Counted from the first letter of the stretch, positions 1-13,248 are shown. The stretch: 64,000 bases of DNA from Cladorhizidae sp. MBARI D1340-BT2 (GCA_028752905.1 JAQNBH010000011.1:19560909-19624908), one strand, 5' to 3'. Numbers and translations: made by a program. The notes: a model not told the origin generated them from the letters alone.

Positions 1-335
1 TGAACTCTGGTGTGCATCAACCAATGAACTCTGTTGTGCATCAAGCCATGAACTCTGGTGTGCATCAAGCCAAGAACAACTCTAGTGTACATCAAGCCAT
101 GAACTGTGGTGTGCATCAACCCATGAACTCTGGTATACATCAAGCCATGAATACTGGTCTGCATCAAGCCATGAACTTTGGTTTGCATCAAGCCATGAAC
201 TATATGGGTATCAAGCCATGAACTCTGGTGTGTAGCAAGCCATGAACTCTGAATTGCAGCAAGCCATGAAGTCTGGCATGCATCAAGCAATAAACTCTGG
301 TGTGTATTAAGCTATGAACTCTGGTGGTTAGCAAG

Positions 336-620
336 TCATGTACTCTGGTGTGTACCAGTCATGAACTCTGTATCAAGCCATGAACTCTGGTGTATCAAGC
401 TAGGAACTCTGGTGTGGGTCAAGCCATGAACTCTGGTGTGCATCAAGCCATGAACTCTATTGTGTATCAAGCTATTAACTCTGGTTTGCATCAACCCATG
501 AACTCTGGTCTGCACCAAGCCATTAACTATGATGTGCATAATGCCATGAACTCTGGTGTGTAGCAAGCCATAAACTGCGTGCATCAAGCCATTAACTCTG
601 GTGTGTATCAAGCTATGCAT
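336..620. repeat. Delta block (type copy)
   Basis: Contains GTGTGGGTC, CTATTGTGTATC, GTGCATAATGCC and a 21-bp monomer (CATAAACTGCGTGCATC), ending in CTATGCATTCTGG. Further copies lie at about 7,063; 11,066; 15,798; 20,312; 26,150; 27,995; 34,800; 36,961; 37,262; 39,024; 40,579; 42,134; 44,536; 46,892; 49,940; 55,710; 60,880; 61,940 and 63,350. A beta1 block follows in nearly every case. Confidence 0.82.
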
Positions 621-1011
621 TCTGGTGTGTAGCAGTCATGAACTCTGTATCAAGCCATGAACTCTGGTGTGCAGCAAACCATGAACCCTGGTGTGTTAAG
701 CCATGTACTCTGGTGTGTACCAAGCCATGAACTCTGGTATGCATCAAGCCATGAACACATGTGTACATCAAGCTATGAACACTGGAATGCAGCAAGCTAT
801 GAACTCTGATGTGTATTAAGCTATGAAATCTGGTGTGTAGCAAGACATGAACTCTGGTGTGCAGCAAGCCATAAACTCTGGTATGCTTCAAGCCATGAAA
901 TTTGATGTGCATCAAGCCAAGAACTCTGGTGGGTATGAAGCTATGAACTCTGGTGTGTAGCAAGCCATGAACTCTGCCTTGCAGCAAGCCATTAACTTTG
1001 GCATGCATCAA
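613..1011. repeat. Beta block (type copy; 38 palindrome-bearing copies)
   Basis: Beta1 runs GTGCAGCAAACC, AACCCTGGTGTGTTAAGCC, GTGTACCAAGCC, the palindrome ACACATGTGT (755-764), AACACTGGAATGCAGC, GTATGCTTCAAGCC, AAATTTG and CTTTGGCATGCATC. Beta2 replaces the first part by GTGCAACAAGCC and CTCTAGTTTGCATC and has GCAGCAACC. Palindrome positions (approximate): 755, 3617, 7482, 11482, 14395, 16214, 19053, 20730, 23089, 25480, 26521, 28411, 31684, 34059, 35170, 36265, 37669, 39444, 40999, 42552, 44957, 46028, 47250, 48353, 49428, 50453, 52068, 53471, 54119, 55187, 56094, 57469, 57961, 58955, 60321, 61194, 62345, 63663. Beta2 is absent left of 18 kb and common at 18-34 and 48-60 kb. Confidence 0.88.
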
Positions 1012-1080
1012 GCCATGAACTCAGGTGTGTAGCAAGAAATGAACTCTGGTGTGTAGCAGTCATGAACTCTGTATCAAGCT

Positions 1081-1470
1081 GTTGTCTCAAGCCATGAACT
1101 CTGGTGTGTCTCAAGCCATGAACTCTGGTATGCATCAATCCATGAACTCTGGTGTGCATCAAGCCATGAACTCTGTTGCACATCAAGCCATGCACTCTGG
1201 TGTGCATCAAGCCATGAACTCTGGTGTGCATCAACAATGAACTCTGGTGTGCATCAAGCCGTGAACTTTGGTGTTCATCAAGCCATGAATTCTGGTGGGT
1301 ATCAAGCCAAGAACTCTGGTGTGTAGCAAGCCATGAACTCTGACTTGCAGCAAGCCATGAACTCTGGCATGCATCAAGCCATATACTCTGGTGTGTATCA
1401 AGCTATGAACTCTTGTGTGTAACAAGACATGAACTCTGGTCTGTAGCAGTCATGAACTCTTTATCAAGCC
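1081..1470. repeat. Alpha block (type copy; 24 copies in the window)
   Basis: Opens with a 13-bp truncated monomer (CAAGCTGTTGTCTCAAGCC), then a 23-bp monomer (CATCAACAATGAAC), GCCGTGAACTTTGG, CCATATACTCTGG, CTCTTGTGTGTAAC, and closes with CTCTTTATCAAGCC. Usual length is 390 bp. Copies start at 1,081; 3,943; 7,784; 11,811; 14,721; 16,543; 19,436; 21,057; 23,465; 27,185; 28,764; ~29,765 (5' truncated); 32,059; 35,545; 38,043; 39,817; 41,372; 42,925; 45,329 (3' truncated); 47,636; 50,828; 52,444; 56,469; 59,332. It is the best anchor for aligning the higher-order units. Confidence 0.9.
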
Positions 1471-1814
1471 ATGAACTATGGTGTATCAAGCCATGAACTC
1501 TTGTGTGTGTAAAGCCATCATATCTGGTGTGCATCAAGCCATGAACTCTGGTGTGTGTCAAGCCATCATATCTGGTGTGCATCAAGCCATGAACTCTGGT
1601 ATGTATCAAGCTATTAACTCTGGTATGTAGCAAGACATGAACTCTGGTATGTATCGAGCTATGAACTCTGGGGTGTAGCAAGACATGAAATCTGGTGTGT
1701 AGCGGTCACGAACTCTGTATCATGCCATAAACTCTGGTGTGTCTCAAGCCATGAACTCTGGTGTTTGTCAAGCCATGAACTCTGGCATGCATCAACCCAT
1801 GAACTCTGGTGTGC

Positions 1815-2625
1815 ATCAAGCCATGAACTCTGGTGGGTATCAAGCCAAGAACTCTGGTGTGTATCAAGCCATTAACTCTGACGTGCAGCAAGCCTTGAAC
1901 TCTGGCATGCATCAAGCGATAAACTCTGGTGTGTATCAAGCTATGAACTCTGGTGTGTTACAAGACATGAACTCTGGTGTGTATCAATCATGAGCTCTGT
2001 TTCAAGCCATGAACTCTGGTGTATCAAGCCATGAACTCTGGTGTGTGTCAAGCCATGAACTCTGGTGTGCATCCAGCCATGAAGTCTGGTGTGTATCACG
2101 CTATTAACTCTGGTGTACATCAATCCATGAACTCTGGTGTGCATCAAGCCATGAACTATGGTGTGCATCATGCCATGAACAACTCTGGTGTACATCAAGC
2201 CATGAACTCTGGCATGCATCAACCCATGAACTCTGGTGTGCATCAAGCCATGAATTCTGGACTGCATCTAGCCATGAACTTTGGTGTGCATCAAGCCATG
2301 AACTCTGGTGGGTATCAAGCCAAGAACTCTGGTGTGTAGCAAGCCATTAACTCTGACGTGCAGCAAGCCTTGAACTCTGGCATGCATCAAGCGATAAACT
2401 CTGGTGTGTATCAAGCTATGAACTCTGTTGTGTAACAAGACATGAACTCTGGTGTGTATCAATCATGAGCTCTGTTTCAAGCCATGAACTCTGGTGTATC
2501 AAGCTATGAACTCTGGTGTGTGTCAAGCCATGAACTCTGGTGTGCATCCAGCCATGAAGTCTGGTGTGTATCACGCTATTAACTCTGGTGTGCATCAATC
2601 CATGAACTCTGGTGTGCATCAAGCC
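1815..2625. repeat. 475-bp tandem sub-repeat inside copy A
   Basis: Bases ~1,815-2,150 match ~2,290-2,625 at an offset of 475 bp. Both run from a GGTGGGTATC monomer through CTGACGTGCAGCAAGCC, CAATCATGAGCTCTG and GTGCATCCAGCC to GTATCACGCTATTAAC and CAATCCATG. The sub-copies then part: the first continues with CTATGG monomers and a 27-bp monomer, the second with AAATCTGG. The same pair occurs in copy C (~12,593-12,928 and ~13,068-13,403). Confidence 0.8.
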
Positions 2626-2649
2626 ATGAAATCTGGTGTGCAGCAAGCG

Positions 2650-5075
2650 ATGAACTCTGACTTGCAGCAAGCCATGAACTCTGGCATGCATCAAGCCATA
2701 TACTCTGGTGTGTATCAAGCTATGAACTCTTGTGTGTAACAAGACATGAACTCTGGTCTGTAGCAGTCATGAACTCTTTATCAAGCCATGAACTATGGTG
2801 TATCAAGCCATGAACTCTGGTGTGTGTCAAGCCATCATATCTGGTGTGCATCAAGCCATGAACTCTGGTGTGTGTCAAGCCATCATATCTGGTGTGCATC
2901 AAGCCATGAACTCTGGTATGTATCAAGCTATTAACTCTGGTATGTAGCAAGACATGAACTCTGGTATGTATCGAGCTATGAACTCTGGGGTGTAGCAAAA
3001 CATGAACTCTGGTGTGTATCAAGCTATGAACTCTGGAGTGTAGCAAGACATGCACTCTGGTGTATATCAGTCATGAACTCTGTATCAAGCCTTGAACTCT
3101 GGTGTCTTATGCCATGAATTCTGGTGTGTGTCAAGCCATGAACTCTGGTGTGCATCAACCAATGAACTCTGGTGTGCATCAAGCCATGAACTCTGGTGTG
3201 CATCAAGCCAAGAACAACTCTAGTGTACATCAAGCCATGAACTGTGGTGTGCATCAACCTATGAACTCTGGTATGCATCAAGCCATGAATTCTGGTGTGC
3301 ATCAAGCCATGAACTTTGGTTTGCATCAAGCCATGAACTCTGGTTGGTATCAAGCCATGAACTCTGGTATGTTGCAAGCCATGAACTCTGAAGTGCAGCA
3401 AGCCATGAAGTCTGGCATGCATCAAGCAATAAACTCTGGTGTGTATCAAGCTATGAACTCTGGTGGTTAGCAAGTCATGAACTCTGGTGTGTACCAGTCA
3501 TGAACTCTGTATCAAGCCATGAACTCTGGTGTGCAGCAAACCATGAACCCTGGTGTGTTAAGCCATGTACTCTGGTGTGTACCAAGCCATGAACTCTGGT
3601 ATGCATCAAGCCATGAACACATGTGTAAATCAAGCTATGAACACTGGAATGCAGCAAGCTATGAACTCTGATGTGTATTAAGCTATGAAATCTGGTGTGT
3701 AGCAAGACATGAACTCTGGTGTGCAGCAAGCCATAAACTCTGGTATGCTTCAAGCCATGAAATTTGATGTGCATCAAGCCAAGAACTCTGGTGGGTATGA
3801 AGCTATGAACTCTGGTGTGTAGCAAGCCATGAACTCTGGCATGCAGCAAGCCATTAACTTTGGCATGCATCAAGCCATGAACTCAGGTGTGTAGAAAGAA
3901 ATGAACTCTGGTGTGTAGCAGTCATGAACTCTGTATCAAGCTGTTGTCTCAAGCCATGAACTCTGGTGTGTGTCAAGCCATGAACTCTGGTGTGCATCAA
4001 TCCATGAACTCTGGTGTGCATCAAGCCATGAACTCTGTTGCACATCAAGACATGCACTCTGGTGTGCATCAAGCCATGAACTCTGGTGTGCATCAACAAT
4101 GAACTCTGGTGTGCATCAAGCCGTGAACTTTGGTGTTCATCAAGCCATGAATTCTGGTGGGTATCAAGCCAAGAACTCTGGTGTGTAGCAAGCCATGAAC
4201 TCTGACTTGCAGCAAGCCATGAACTCTGGCATGCATCAAGCCATATACTCTGGTGTGTATCAAGCTATGAACTCTTGTGTGTAACAAGACATGAACTCTG
4301 GTCTGTAGCAGTCATGAACTCTTTATCAAGCCATGAACTATGGTGTATCAAGCCATGAACTCTGGTGTGTGTCAAGCCATCATATCTGGTGTGCATCAAG
4401 CCATGAACTCTGGTGTGTGTCAAGCCATCATATCTGGTGTGCATCAAGCCATGAACTCTGGTATGTATCAAGCTATTAACTCTGGTATGTAGCAAGACAT
4501 GAACTCTGGTATGTATCGAGCTATGAACTCTGGGGTGTAGCAAAACATGAACTCTGGTGTGTATCAAGCTATGAACTCTGGAGTGTAGCAAGACATGCAC
4601 TCTGGTGTATATCAGTCATGAACTCTGTATCAAGCCATGAACTCTGGTGTCTTATGCCATGAATTCTGGTGTGTGTCAAGCCATGAACTCTGGTGTGCAT
4701 CAACCAATGAACTCTGGTGTGCATCAAGCCATGAACTCTGGTGTGCATCAAGCCAAGAACAACTCTAGTGTACATCAAGCCATGAACTGTGGTGTGCATC
4801 AACCTATGAACTCTGGTATGCATCAAGCCATGAATTCTGGTGTGCATCAAGCCATGAACTTTGGTTTGCATCAAGCCATGAACTCTGGTTGGTATCAAGC
4901 CATGAACTCTGGTATGTTGCAAGCCATGAACTCTGAAGTGCAGCAAGCCATGAAGTCTGGCATGCATCAAGCAATAAACTCTGGTGTGTATCAAGCTATG
5001 AACTCTGGTGGTTAGCAAGTCATGAACTCTGGTGTGTACCAGTCATGAACTCTGTATCAAGCCATGAACTCTGGT
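2650..5075. repeat. 1,545-bp tandem repeat, about 1.6 copies
   Basis: Bases ~2,650-3,530 recur at ~4,195-5,075 with an offset of exactly 1,545 bp at every marker compared. The repeated part holds the alpha tail (CTTTATCAAGCC, two CATCATATCTGG monomers) and a gamma block (GGTGTCTTATGCC, 27-bp monomer). The copies separate just after the short monomer CAGTCATGAACTCTGTATC: the first goes into a beta block, the second into monomers reading GTGTATCAAGC. The equivalent pair in copy C is ~13,428-14,308 and ~14,973-15,768. Confidence 0.85.
3100..3480. repeat. Gamma block (type copy)
   Basis: Marked by GGTGTCTTATGCC, then GTGCATCAACCAATG, a 27-bp monomer (GAACAACTCTAGTGTACATC) and AACTGTGGTGTGC, often ending in GGTGGTTAGC. 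Copies start near 3,110; 4,648; 6,172; 6,700; 10,185; 10,710; 13,880; 15,425; 25,915; 34,495; 36,700; 44,205; 46,460; 48,785; 49,855; 54,555; 55,620; 58,390; 60,780; 61,460; 62,752; 63,250 and 63,930, plus a headless copy at the window start. Those near 49,855; 55,620; 60,780 and 63,250 lack the 27-bp monomer and pass straight into delta. Confidence 0.82.
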
Positions 5076-5210
5076 GTATCAAGCTATGAAATCTGGTGTG
5101 TGTCAAGCCATGAACTCTGGTGTGCATCAAACCATAAACTCTGGTGTGTATCAAGCTATGAACTCTGGTGTGTAACAAGACATGAACTCTGGTGTGTAGC
5201 AATCATGAAC

Positions 5211-8200
5211 TCTGTTTCAAGCCATGAACTCTGGTGTATCAAGCCATGAACTCTGGTGTGTGTCAAACCATGAACTCTGGTGTGTATCAAGCTATTAACT
5301 CTGGTGTGCATCAATCCATGAACTCTGGTGTGCATCAAGCCATGAAATCTGGTGTGAAGCAAGCGATGAACTCTATGAACTCTGGTGTGCATCAAGACAT
5401 GAATTCTGTTGTGTATCGAACTATGAACTCTGGTGTCTATCAAGCCTTGTACTCTGGTGTGCATCATGCCAAGAACTCCGGTGTGCATCAAGCCATGAAC
5501 TCTGGTGTGCATAAAGCCATGAACTCGGGTGTACTTCTAACCATAAACTCTGGTATGCATCAAGCTATGAACTCGGGTGTGCATCAAGCCATGACTTCGG
5601 GTGGGCAGCAAGCGATGAACTCTATGAACTCTGGTGTGCATCAAGCCATGAATTATGCTGTGTATCAAGACATGAATTCTGGTGTCAGTACCCATAAACT
5701 ACGTATCAAGCTATGCACTCTGGTGTGTATCAAGCCATGAACTCTGGTGGATATCAAGATATGAACTCTGGTCTGTATCAAGTTATTAACTCTGTGGTGT
5801 AGCAAAACATGAACTCTGGTGTGTAGCAAGTCATGAACTCTGGTGTGTAGCAGTCATGAACTCTGTATTAAGCCATGAACTCTGGTGTGTGTCAAGCCAT
5901 GAACTCTGGTGTGCATCAAGCCATGAACTTTGGTGTGCATCAAGCCATGAACTATGGTGTGCATCAAGCCATGAACAACTCTGGTTATATCAAGCCATGA
6001 ACTCTGGCGTGCATCAACCCATGAACTCTGTTGTGCATCAAGCCATGAACTCTGGTGTGCATCAAGCGATGAACTTTGGTTTGCATCAAGCCATGAACTC
6101 TGGTGTGTAGCAAGCCATGAACTCTGACATGCAGCAAGCCATGAACTCTGTATCAAGCCATGAACTCTGGTGTCTTATGCCATGAACGCTGGAATGTGTC
6201 AAGCCATGAACTCTGGTTTGCATCAAGCCATGAACTCTGGTGTGCATCAAGCCATGAACTCTGGTGTGCATCAACCCATGAACTCTGGCGTGCATCAAGC
6301 CATGAACTATGGTGTGCATCAAGCCATGAACAACTCTAGTGTACATCAAGCCATGAACTGTGGTGTGCATCAACCCATGAACTCTGGTATGCATGAAGCC
6401 ATGAACTCTGGTATGCTTCAAGCCATGAAATTTGGTGTGCATCAAGCCAATAACTCTGGTGGATATGAAGCTATGAACTCTAGTTTGTAGCAAGCCATGA
6501 ACTCTGGCGTGCAGCAAGCCATTAACTTTGGCATGCATCAAGCCATGAACTCAAGTGTTTATCAAGCTGTGAACTCTGGGGTGTTGAACTCTGGTGTACA
6601 TCAAGGCATGAACTCGGATGTGTATAGTGTAGCAAGTCATGCACTCTGGTGTATATCAGTCATGAACTATGTATCAAGCCATGAACTCTGGTGTCTTATT
6701 CCATGAATTCTGGTGTGTATCAAGCCATGAACTCTGGTGTGCATCAACCAATGAACTCTGTTGTGCATCAAGCCATGAACTCTGGTGTGCATCAAGCCAA
6801 GAACAACTCTAGTGTACATCAAGCCATGAACTGTGGTGTGCATCAACCCATGAACTCTGGTATACATCAAGCCATGAATACTGGTCTGCATCAAGCCATG
6901 AACTTTGGTTTGCATCAAGCCATGAACTATATGGGTATCAAGCCATGAACTCTGGTGTGTAGCAAGCCATGAACTCTGAATTGCAGCAAGCCATGAAGTC
7001 TGGCATGCATCAAGCAATAAACTCTGGTGTGTATTAAGCTATGAACTCTGGTGGTTAGCAAGTCATGTACTCTGGTGTGTACCAGTCATGAACTCTGTAT
7101 CAAGCCATGAACTCTGGTGTATCAAGCTAGGAACTCTGGTGTGGGTCAAGCCATGAACTCTGGTGTGCATCAAGCCATGAACTCTATTGTGTATCAAGCT
7201 ATTAACTCTGGTTTGCATCAACCCATGAACTCTGGTCTGCACCAAGCCATTAACTATGATGTGCATAATGCCATGAACTCTGGTGTGTAGCAAGCCATAA
7301 ACTGCGTGCATCAAGCCATTAACTCTGGTGTGTATCAAGCTATGCATTCTGGTGTGTAGCAGTCATGAACTCTGTATCAAGCCATGAACTCTGGTGTGCA
7401 GCAAACCATGAACCCTGGTGTGTTAAGCCATGTACTCTGGTGTGTACCAAGCCATGAACTCTGGTATGCATCAAGCCATGAACACATGTGTACATCAAGC
7501 TATGAACACTGGAATGCAGCAAGCTATGAACTCTGATGTGTATTAAGCTATGAAATCTGGTGTGTAGCAAGACATGAACTCTGGTGTGCAGCAAGCCATA
7601 AACTCTGGTGGGTATGAAGCTATGAACTCTGGTGTGTAGCAAGCCATGAACTCTGCCTTGCAGCAAGCCATTAACTTTGGCATGCATCAAGCCATGAACT
7701 CAGGTGTGTAGCAAGAAATGAACTCTGGTGTGTAGCAAGAAATGAACTCTGGTGTGTAGCAGTCATGAACTCTGTATCAAGCTGTTGTCTCAAGCCATGA
7801 ACTCTGGTGTGTCTCAAGCCATGAACTCTGGTATGCATCAATCCATGAACTCTGGTGTGCATCAAGCCATGAACTCTGTTGCACATCAAGCCATGCACTC
7901 TGGTGTGCATCAAGCCATGAACTCTGGTGTGCATCAACAATGAACTCTGGTGTGCATCAAGCCGTGAACTTTGGTGTTCATCAAGCCATGAATTCTGGTG
8001 GGTATCAAGCCAAGAACTCTGGTGTGTAGCAAGCCATGAACTCTGACTTGCAGCAAGCCATGAACTCTGGCATGCATCAAGCCATATACTCTGGTGTGTA
8101 TCAAGCTATGAACTCTTGTGTGTAACAAGACATGAACTCTGGTCTGTAGCAGTCATGAACTCTTTATCAAGCCATGAACTATGGTGTATCAAGCCATGAA

Positions 8201-9221
8201 CTCTGGTGTGTGTCAAGCCATCATATCTGGTGTGCATCAAGCCATGAACTCTGGTGTGTGTCAAGCCATCATATCTGGTGTGCATCAAGCCATGAACTCT
8301 GGTATGTATCAAGCTATTAACTCTGGTATGTAGCAAGACATGAACTCTGGTATGTATCGAGCTATGAACTCTGGGGTGTAGCAAGACATGAAATCTGGTG
8401 TGTAGCGGTCACGAACTCTGTATCATGCCATAAACTCTGGTGTGTCTCAAGCCATGAACTCTGGTGTTTGTCAAGCCATGAACTCTGGCATGCATCAACC
8501 CATGAACTCTGGTGTGCATCAAGCCATGAATTCTGGTCTGCATCAAGCCATGAACTTTGGTGTGCATCAAGCCATGAACTCTGGTGGGTATCAAGCCAAG
8601 AACTCTGGTGTGTATCAAGCCATTAACTCTGACGTGCAGCAAGCCTTGAACTCTGGCATGCATCAAGCGATAAACTCTGGTGTGTATCAAGCTATGAACT
8701 CTGGTGTGTTACAAGACATGAACTCTGGTGTGTATCAATCATGAGCTCTGTTTCAAGCCATGAACTCTGGTGTATCAAGCCATGAACTCTGGTGTGTGTC
8801 AAGCCATGAACTCTGGTGTGCATCCAGCCATGAAGTCTGGTGTGTATCACGCTATTAACTCTGGTGTGCATCAATCCATGAACTCTGGTGTGCATCAAGC
8901 CATGAACTATGGTGTGCATCATGCCATGAACAACTCTGGTGTACATCAAGCCATGAACTCTGGCATGCATCAACCCATGAACTCTGGTGTGCATCAAGCC
9001 ATGAATTCTGGACTGCATCTAGCCATGAACTTTGGTGTGCATCAAGCCATGAACTCTGGTGGGTATCAAGCCAAGAACTCTGGTGTGTAGCAAGCCATTA
9101 ACTCTGACGTGCAGCAAGCCTTGAACTCTGGCATGCATCAAGCGATAAACTCTGGTGTGTATCAAGCTATGAACTCTGTTGTGTAACAAGACATGAACTC
9201 TGGTGTGTATCAATCATGAGC
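5211..9221. repeat. 4.0 kb tandem unit, copy 1
   Basis: The unit is framed on the marker TCTGTTTCAAGCC, which starts at 5,211, 9,222 and 13,249. It contains an epsilon block (5,234-5,740), a zeta block without the usual 1-bp insertion (5,854-6,110), a gamma-like stretch (6,170-6,706), then a copy of the left part of duplicon A (delta, beta, alpha, eta). Against copy 2 the offset runs 4,011, 4,003, 4,051 and 4,027, which is fully explained by one 8-bp, one 48-bp and one 24-bp indel plus a 16-bp net shift. Confidence 0.85.
5234..5740. repeat. Epsilon block (type copy; 7 copies)
   Basis: Its marks are a 33-bp monomer in which ATGAACTCT is doubled (GCGATGAACTCTATGAAC, twice per block), CTTCGGGTGGGCAGC, GTACTTCTAACC or GTGCTTCTAACC, and an eroded stretch beginning GTCAGTA. 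Copies end near 5,740; 9,751; 18,510; 22,638; 25,030; 31,203 and 33,607. None is seen right of 34 kb. The two leftmost read GTCAGTACCC and AACTACGTATC, the others GTCAGTAACC and AACTCCATATC or AACTCCGTATC, so they form two lineages. Confidence 0.85.
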
Positions 9222-12200
9222 TCTGTTTCAAGCCATGAACTCTGGTGTATCAAGCTATGAACTCTGGTGTGTGTCAAGCCATGAACTCTGGTGTGCATCA
9301 AGCTATTAACTCTGGTGTGCATCAATCCATGAACTCTGGTGTGCATCAAGCCATGAAATCTGGTGTGAAGCAAGCGATGAACTCTATGAACTCTGGTGTG
9401 CATCAAGACATGAATTCTGTTGTGTATCGAACTATGAACTCTGGTGTCTATCAAGCCTTGTACTCTGGTGTGCATCATGCCAAGAACTCCGGTGTGCATC
9501 AAGCCATGAACTCTGGTGTGCATAAAGCCATGAACTCGGGTGTACTTCTAACCATAAACTCTGGTATGCATCAAGCTATGAACTCGGGTGTGCATCAAGC
9601 CATGACTTCGGGTGGGCAGCAAGCGATGAACTCTATGAACTCTGGTGTGCATCAAGCCATGAATTATGCTGTGTATCAAGACATGAATTCTGGTGTCAGT
9701 ACCCATAAACTACGTATCAAGCTATGCACTCTGGTGTGTATCAAGCCATGAACTCTGGTGGATATCAAGATATGAACTCTGGTCTGTATCAAGTTATTAA
9801 CTCTGTGGTGTAGCAAAACATGAACTCTGGTGTGTAGCAAGTCATGAACTCTGGTGTGTAGCAGTCATGAACTCTGTATTAAGCCATGAACTCTGGTGTG
9901 TGTCAAGCCATGAACTCTGGTGTGCATCAAGCCATGAACTTTGGTGTGCATCAAGCCATGAACTATGGTGTGCATCAAGCCATGAACAACTCTGGTTATA
10001 TCAAGCCATGAACTCTGGCGTGCATCAACCCATGAACTCTGTTGTGCATCAAGCCATGAAATCTGGTGTGCATCAAGCGATGAACTTTGGTTTGCATCAA
10101 GCCATGAACTCTGGTGTGTAGCAAGCCATGAACTCTGACGTGCAGCAAGCCATGAACTCTGTATCAAGCCATGAACTCTGGTGTCTTATGCCATGAACGC
10201 TGGAATGTGTCAAGCCATGAACTCTGGTTTGCATCAAGCCATGAACTCTGGTGTGCATCAAGCCATGAACTCTGGTGTGCATCAACCCATGAACTCTGGC
10301 GTGCATCAAGCCATGAACTATGGTGTGCATCAAGCCATGAACAACTCTAGTGTACATCAAGCCATGAACTGTGGTGTGCATCAACCCATGAACTCTGGTA
10401 TGCATGAAGCCATGAACTCTGGTATGCTTCAAGCCATGAAATTTGGTGTGCATCAAGCCAATAACTCTGGTGGATATGAAGCTATGAACTCTAGTTTGTA
10501 GCAAGCCATGAACTCTGGCGTGCAGCAAGCCATTAACTTTGGCATGCATCAAGCCATGAACTCAAGTGTTTATCAAGCTATGAACTCTGGGGTGTTGAAC
10601 TCTGGTGTACATCAAGGCATGAACTCGGATGTGTATAGTGTAGCAAGTCATGCACTCTGGTGTATATCAGTCATGAACTATGTATCAAGCCATGAACTCT
10701 GGTGTCTTATTCCATGAATGTATCAAGCCATGAACTCTGGTGTGCATCAACCAATGAACTCTGTTGTGCATCAAGCCATGAACTCTGGTGTGCATCAAGC
10801 CAAGAACAACTCTAGTGTACATCAAGCCATGAACTGTGGTGTGCATCAACCCATGAACTCTGGTATACATCAAGCCATGAATACTGGTCTGCATCAAGCC
10901 ATGAACTTTGGTTTGCATCAAGCCATGAACTATATGGGTATCAAGCCATGAACTCTGGTGTGTAGCAAGCCATGAACTCTGAATTGCAGCAAGCCATGAA
11001 GTCTGGCATGCATCAAGCAATAAACTCTGGTGTGTATTAAGCTATGAACTCTGGTGGTTAGCAAGTCATGTACTCTGGTGTGTACCAGTCATGAACTCTG
11101 TATCAAGCCATGAACTCTGGTGTATCAAGCTAGGAACTCTGGTGTGGGTCAAGCCATGAACTCTGGTGTGCATCAAGCCATGAACTCTATTGTGTATCAA
11201 GCTATTAACTCTGGTTTGCATCAACCCATGAACTCTGGTCTGCACCAAGCCATTAACTATGATGTGCATAATGCCATGAACTCTGGTGTGTAGCAAGCCA
11301 TAAACTGCGTGCATCAAGCCATTAACTCTGGTGTGTATCAAGCTATGCATTCTGGTGTGTAGCAGTCATGAACTCTGTATCAAGCCATGAACTCTGGTGT
11401 GCAGCAAACCATGAACCCTGGTGTGTTAAGCCATGTACTCTGGTGTGTACCAAGCCATGAACTCTGGTATGCATCAAGCCATGAAAACATGTGTACATCA
11501 AGCTATGAACACTGGAATGCAGCAAGCTATGAACTCTGATGTGTATTAAGCTATGAAATCTGGTGTGTAGCAAGACATGAACTCTGGTGTGCAGCAAGCC
11601 ATAAACTCTGGTATGCTTCAAGCCATGAAATTTGATGTGCATCAAGCCAAGAACTCTGGTGGGTATGAAGCTATGAACTCTGGTGTGTAGCAAGCCATGA
11701 ACTCTGCCTTGCAGCAAGCCATTAACTTTGGCATGCATCAAGCCATGAACTCAGGTGTGTAGCAAGAAATGAACTCTGGTGTGTAGCAGTCATGAACTCT
11801 GTATCAAGCTGTTGTCTCAAGCCATGAACTCTGGTGTGTCTCAAGCCATGAACTCTGGTATGCATCAATCCATGAACTCTGGTGTGCATCAAGCCATGAA
11901 CTCTGTTGCACATCAAGCCATGCACTCTGGTGTGCATCAAGCCATGAACTCTGGTGTGCATCAACAATGAACTCTGGTGTGCATCAAGCCGTGAACTTTG
12001 GTGTTCATCAAGCCATGAATTCTGGTGGGTATCAAGCCAAGAACTCTGGTGTGTAGCAAGCCATGAACTCTGACTTGCAGCAAGCCATGAACTCTGGCAT
12101 GCATCAAGCCATATACTCTGGTGTGTATCAAGCTATGAACTCTTGTGTGTAACAAGACATGAACTCTGGTCTGTAGCAGTCATGAACTCTTTATCAAGCC

Positions 12201-13248
12201 ATGAACTATGGTGTATCAAGCCATGAACTCTGGTGTGTGTAAAGCCATCATATCTGGTGTGCATCAAGCCATGAACTCTGGTGTGTGTCAAGCCATCATA
12301 TCTGGTGTGCATCAAGCCATGAACTCTGGTATGTATCAAACTATTAACTCTGGTATGTAGCAAGACATGAACTCTGGTATGTATCGAGCTATGAACTCTG
12401 GGGTGTAGCAAGACATGAAATCTGGTGTGTAGCGGTCACGAACTCTGTATCATGCCATAAACTCTGGTGTGTCTCAAGCCATGAACTCTGGTGTTTGTCA
12501 AGCCATGAACTCTGGCATGCATCAACCCATGAACTCTGGTGTGCATCAAGCCATGAATTCTGGTCTGCATCAAGCCATGAACTTTGGTGTGCATCAAGCC
12601 ATGAACTCTGGTGGGTATCAAGCCAAGAACTCTGGTGTGTATCAAGCCATTAACTCTGACGTGCAGCAAGCCTTGAACTCTGGCATGCATCAAGCGATAA
12701 ACTCTGGTGTGTATCAAGCTATGAACTCTGGTGTGTTACAAGACATGAACTCTGGTGTGTATCAATCATGAGCTCTGTTTCAAGCCATGAACTCTGGTGT
12801 ATCAAGCCATGAACTCTGGTGTGTGTCAAGCCATGAACTCTGGTGTGCATCCAGCCATGAAGTCTGGTGTGTATCACGCTATTAACTCTGGTGTGCATCA
12901 ATCCATGAACTCTGGTGTGCATCAAGCCATGAACTATGGTGTGCATCATGCCATGAACAACTCTGGTGTACATCAAGCCATGAACTCTGGCATGCATCAA
13001 CCCATGAACTCTGGTGTGCATCAAGCCATGAATTCTGGACTGCATCTAGCCATGAACTTTGGTGTGCATCAAGCCATGAACTCTGGTGGGTATCAAGCCA
13101 AGAACTCTGGTGTGTAGCAAGCCATTAACTCTGACGTGCAGCAAGCCTTGAACTCTGGCATGCATCAAGCGATAAACTCTGGTGTGTATCAAGCTATGAA
13201 CTCTGTTGTGTAACAAGACATGAACTCTGGTGTGTATCAATCATGAGC
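9222..13248. repeat. 4.0 kb tandem unit, copy 2
   Basis: Direct neighbour and near-identical copy of 5,211-9,221. An 8-bp deletion near 10,708 joins CCATGAAT directly to GTATCAAGCC. The beta block lacks the 48-bp deletion that copy 1 has near 7,610. From 10,731 on, this unit is also the left half of duplicon copy C, so the tandem pair and the duplicon overlap. Confidence 0.85.

Larger units (their letters stand above)
1..4990. repeat. 5.0 kb duplicon, copy A
   Basis: This segment recurs at 10,731-15,768 with the same order of variant monomers. The offset is 10,730 bp up to about 1,830 and 10,778 bp after it, because copy A lacks two monomers (48 bp) near 1,830. Block order is gamma (truncated by the window start), delta (~336-620), beta (~613-1,011), alpha (1,081-1,470), eta (~1,697), then two ~475-bp sub-copies, then gamma, beta, alpha and gamma again. 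Differences from copy C are few and scattered, so the duplication is young relative to the monomer divergence. Confidence 0.88.

Noticed and set aside
5685..5725. A possible foreign insertion in the epsilon block (GTCAGTACCC, AACTACGTATC).
   Set aside because: It aligns to eroded monomers and recurs in all epsilon copies with lineage-specific changes, so it is a diverged part of the satellite.
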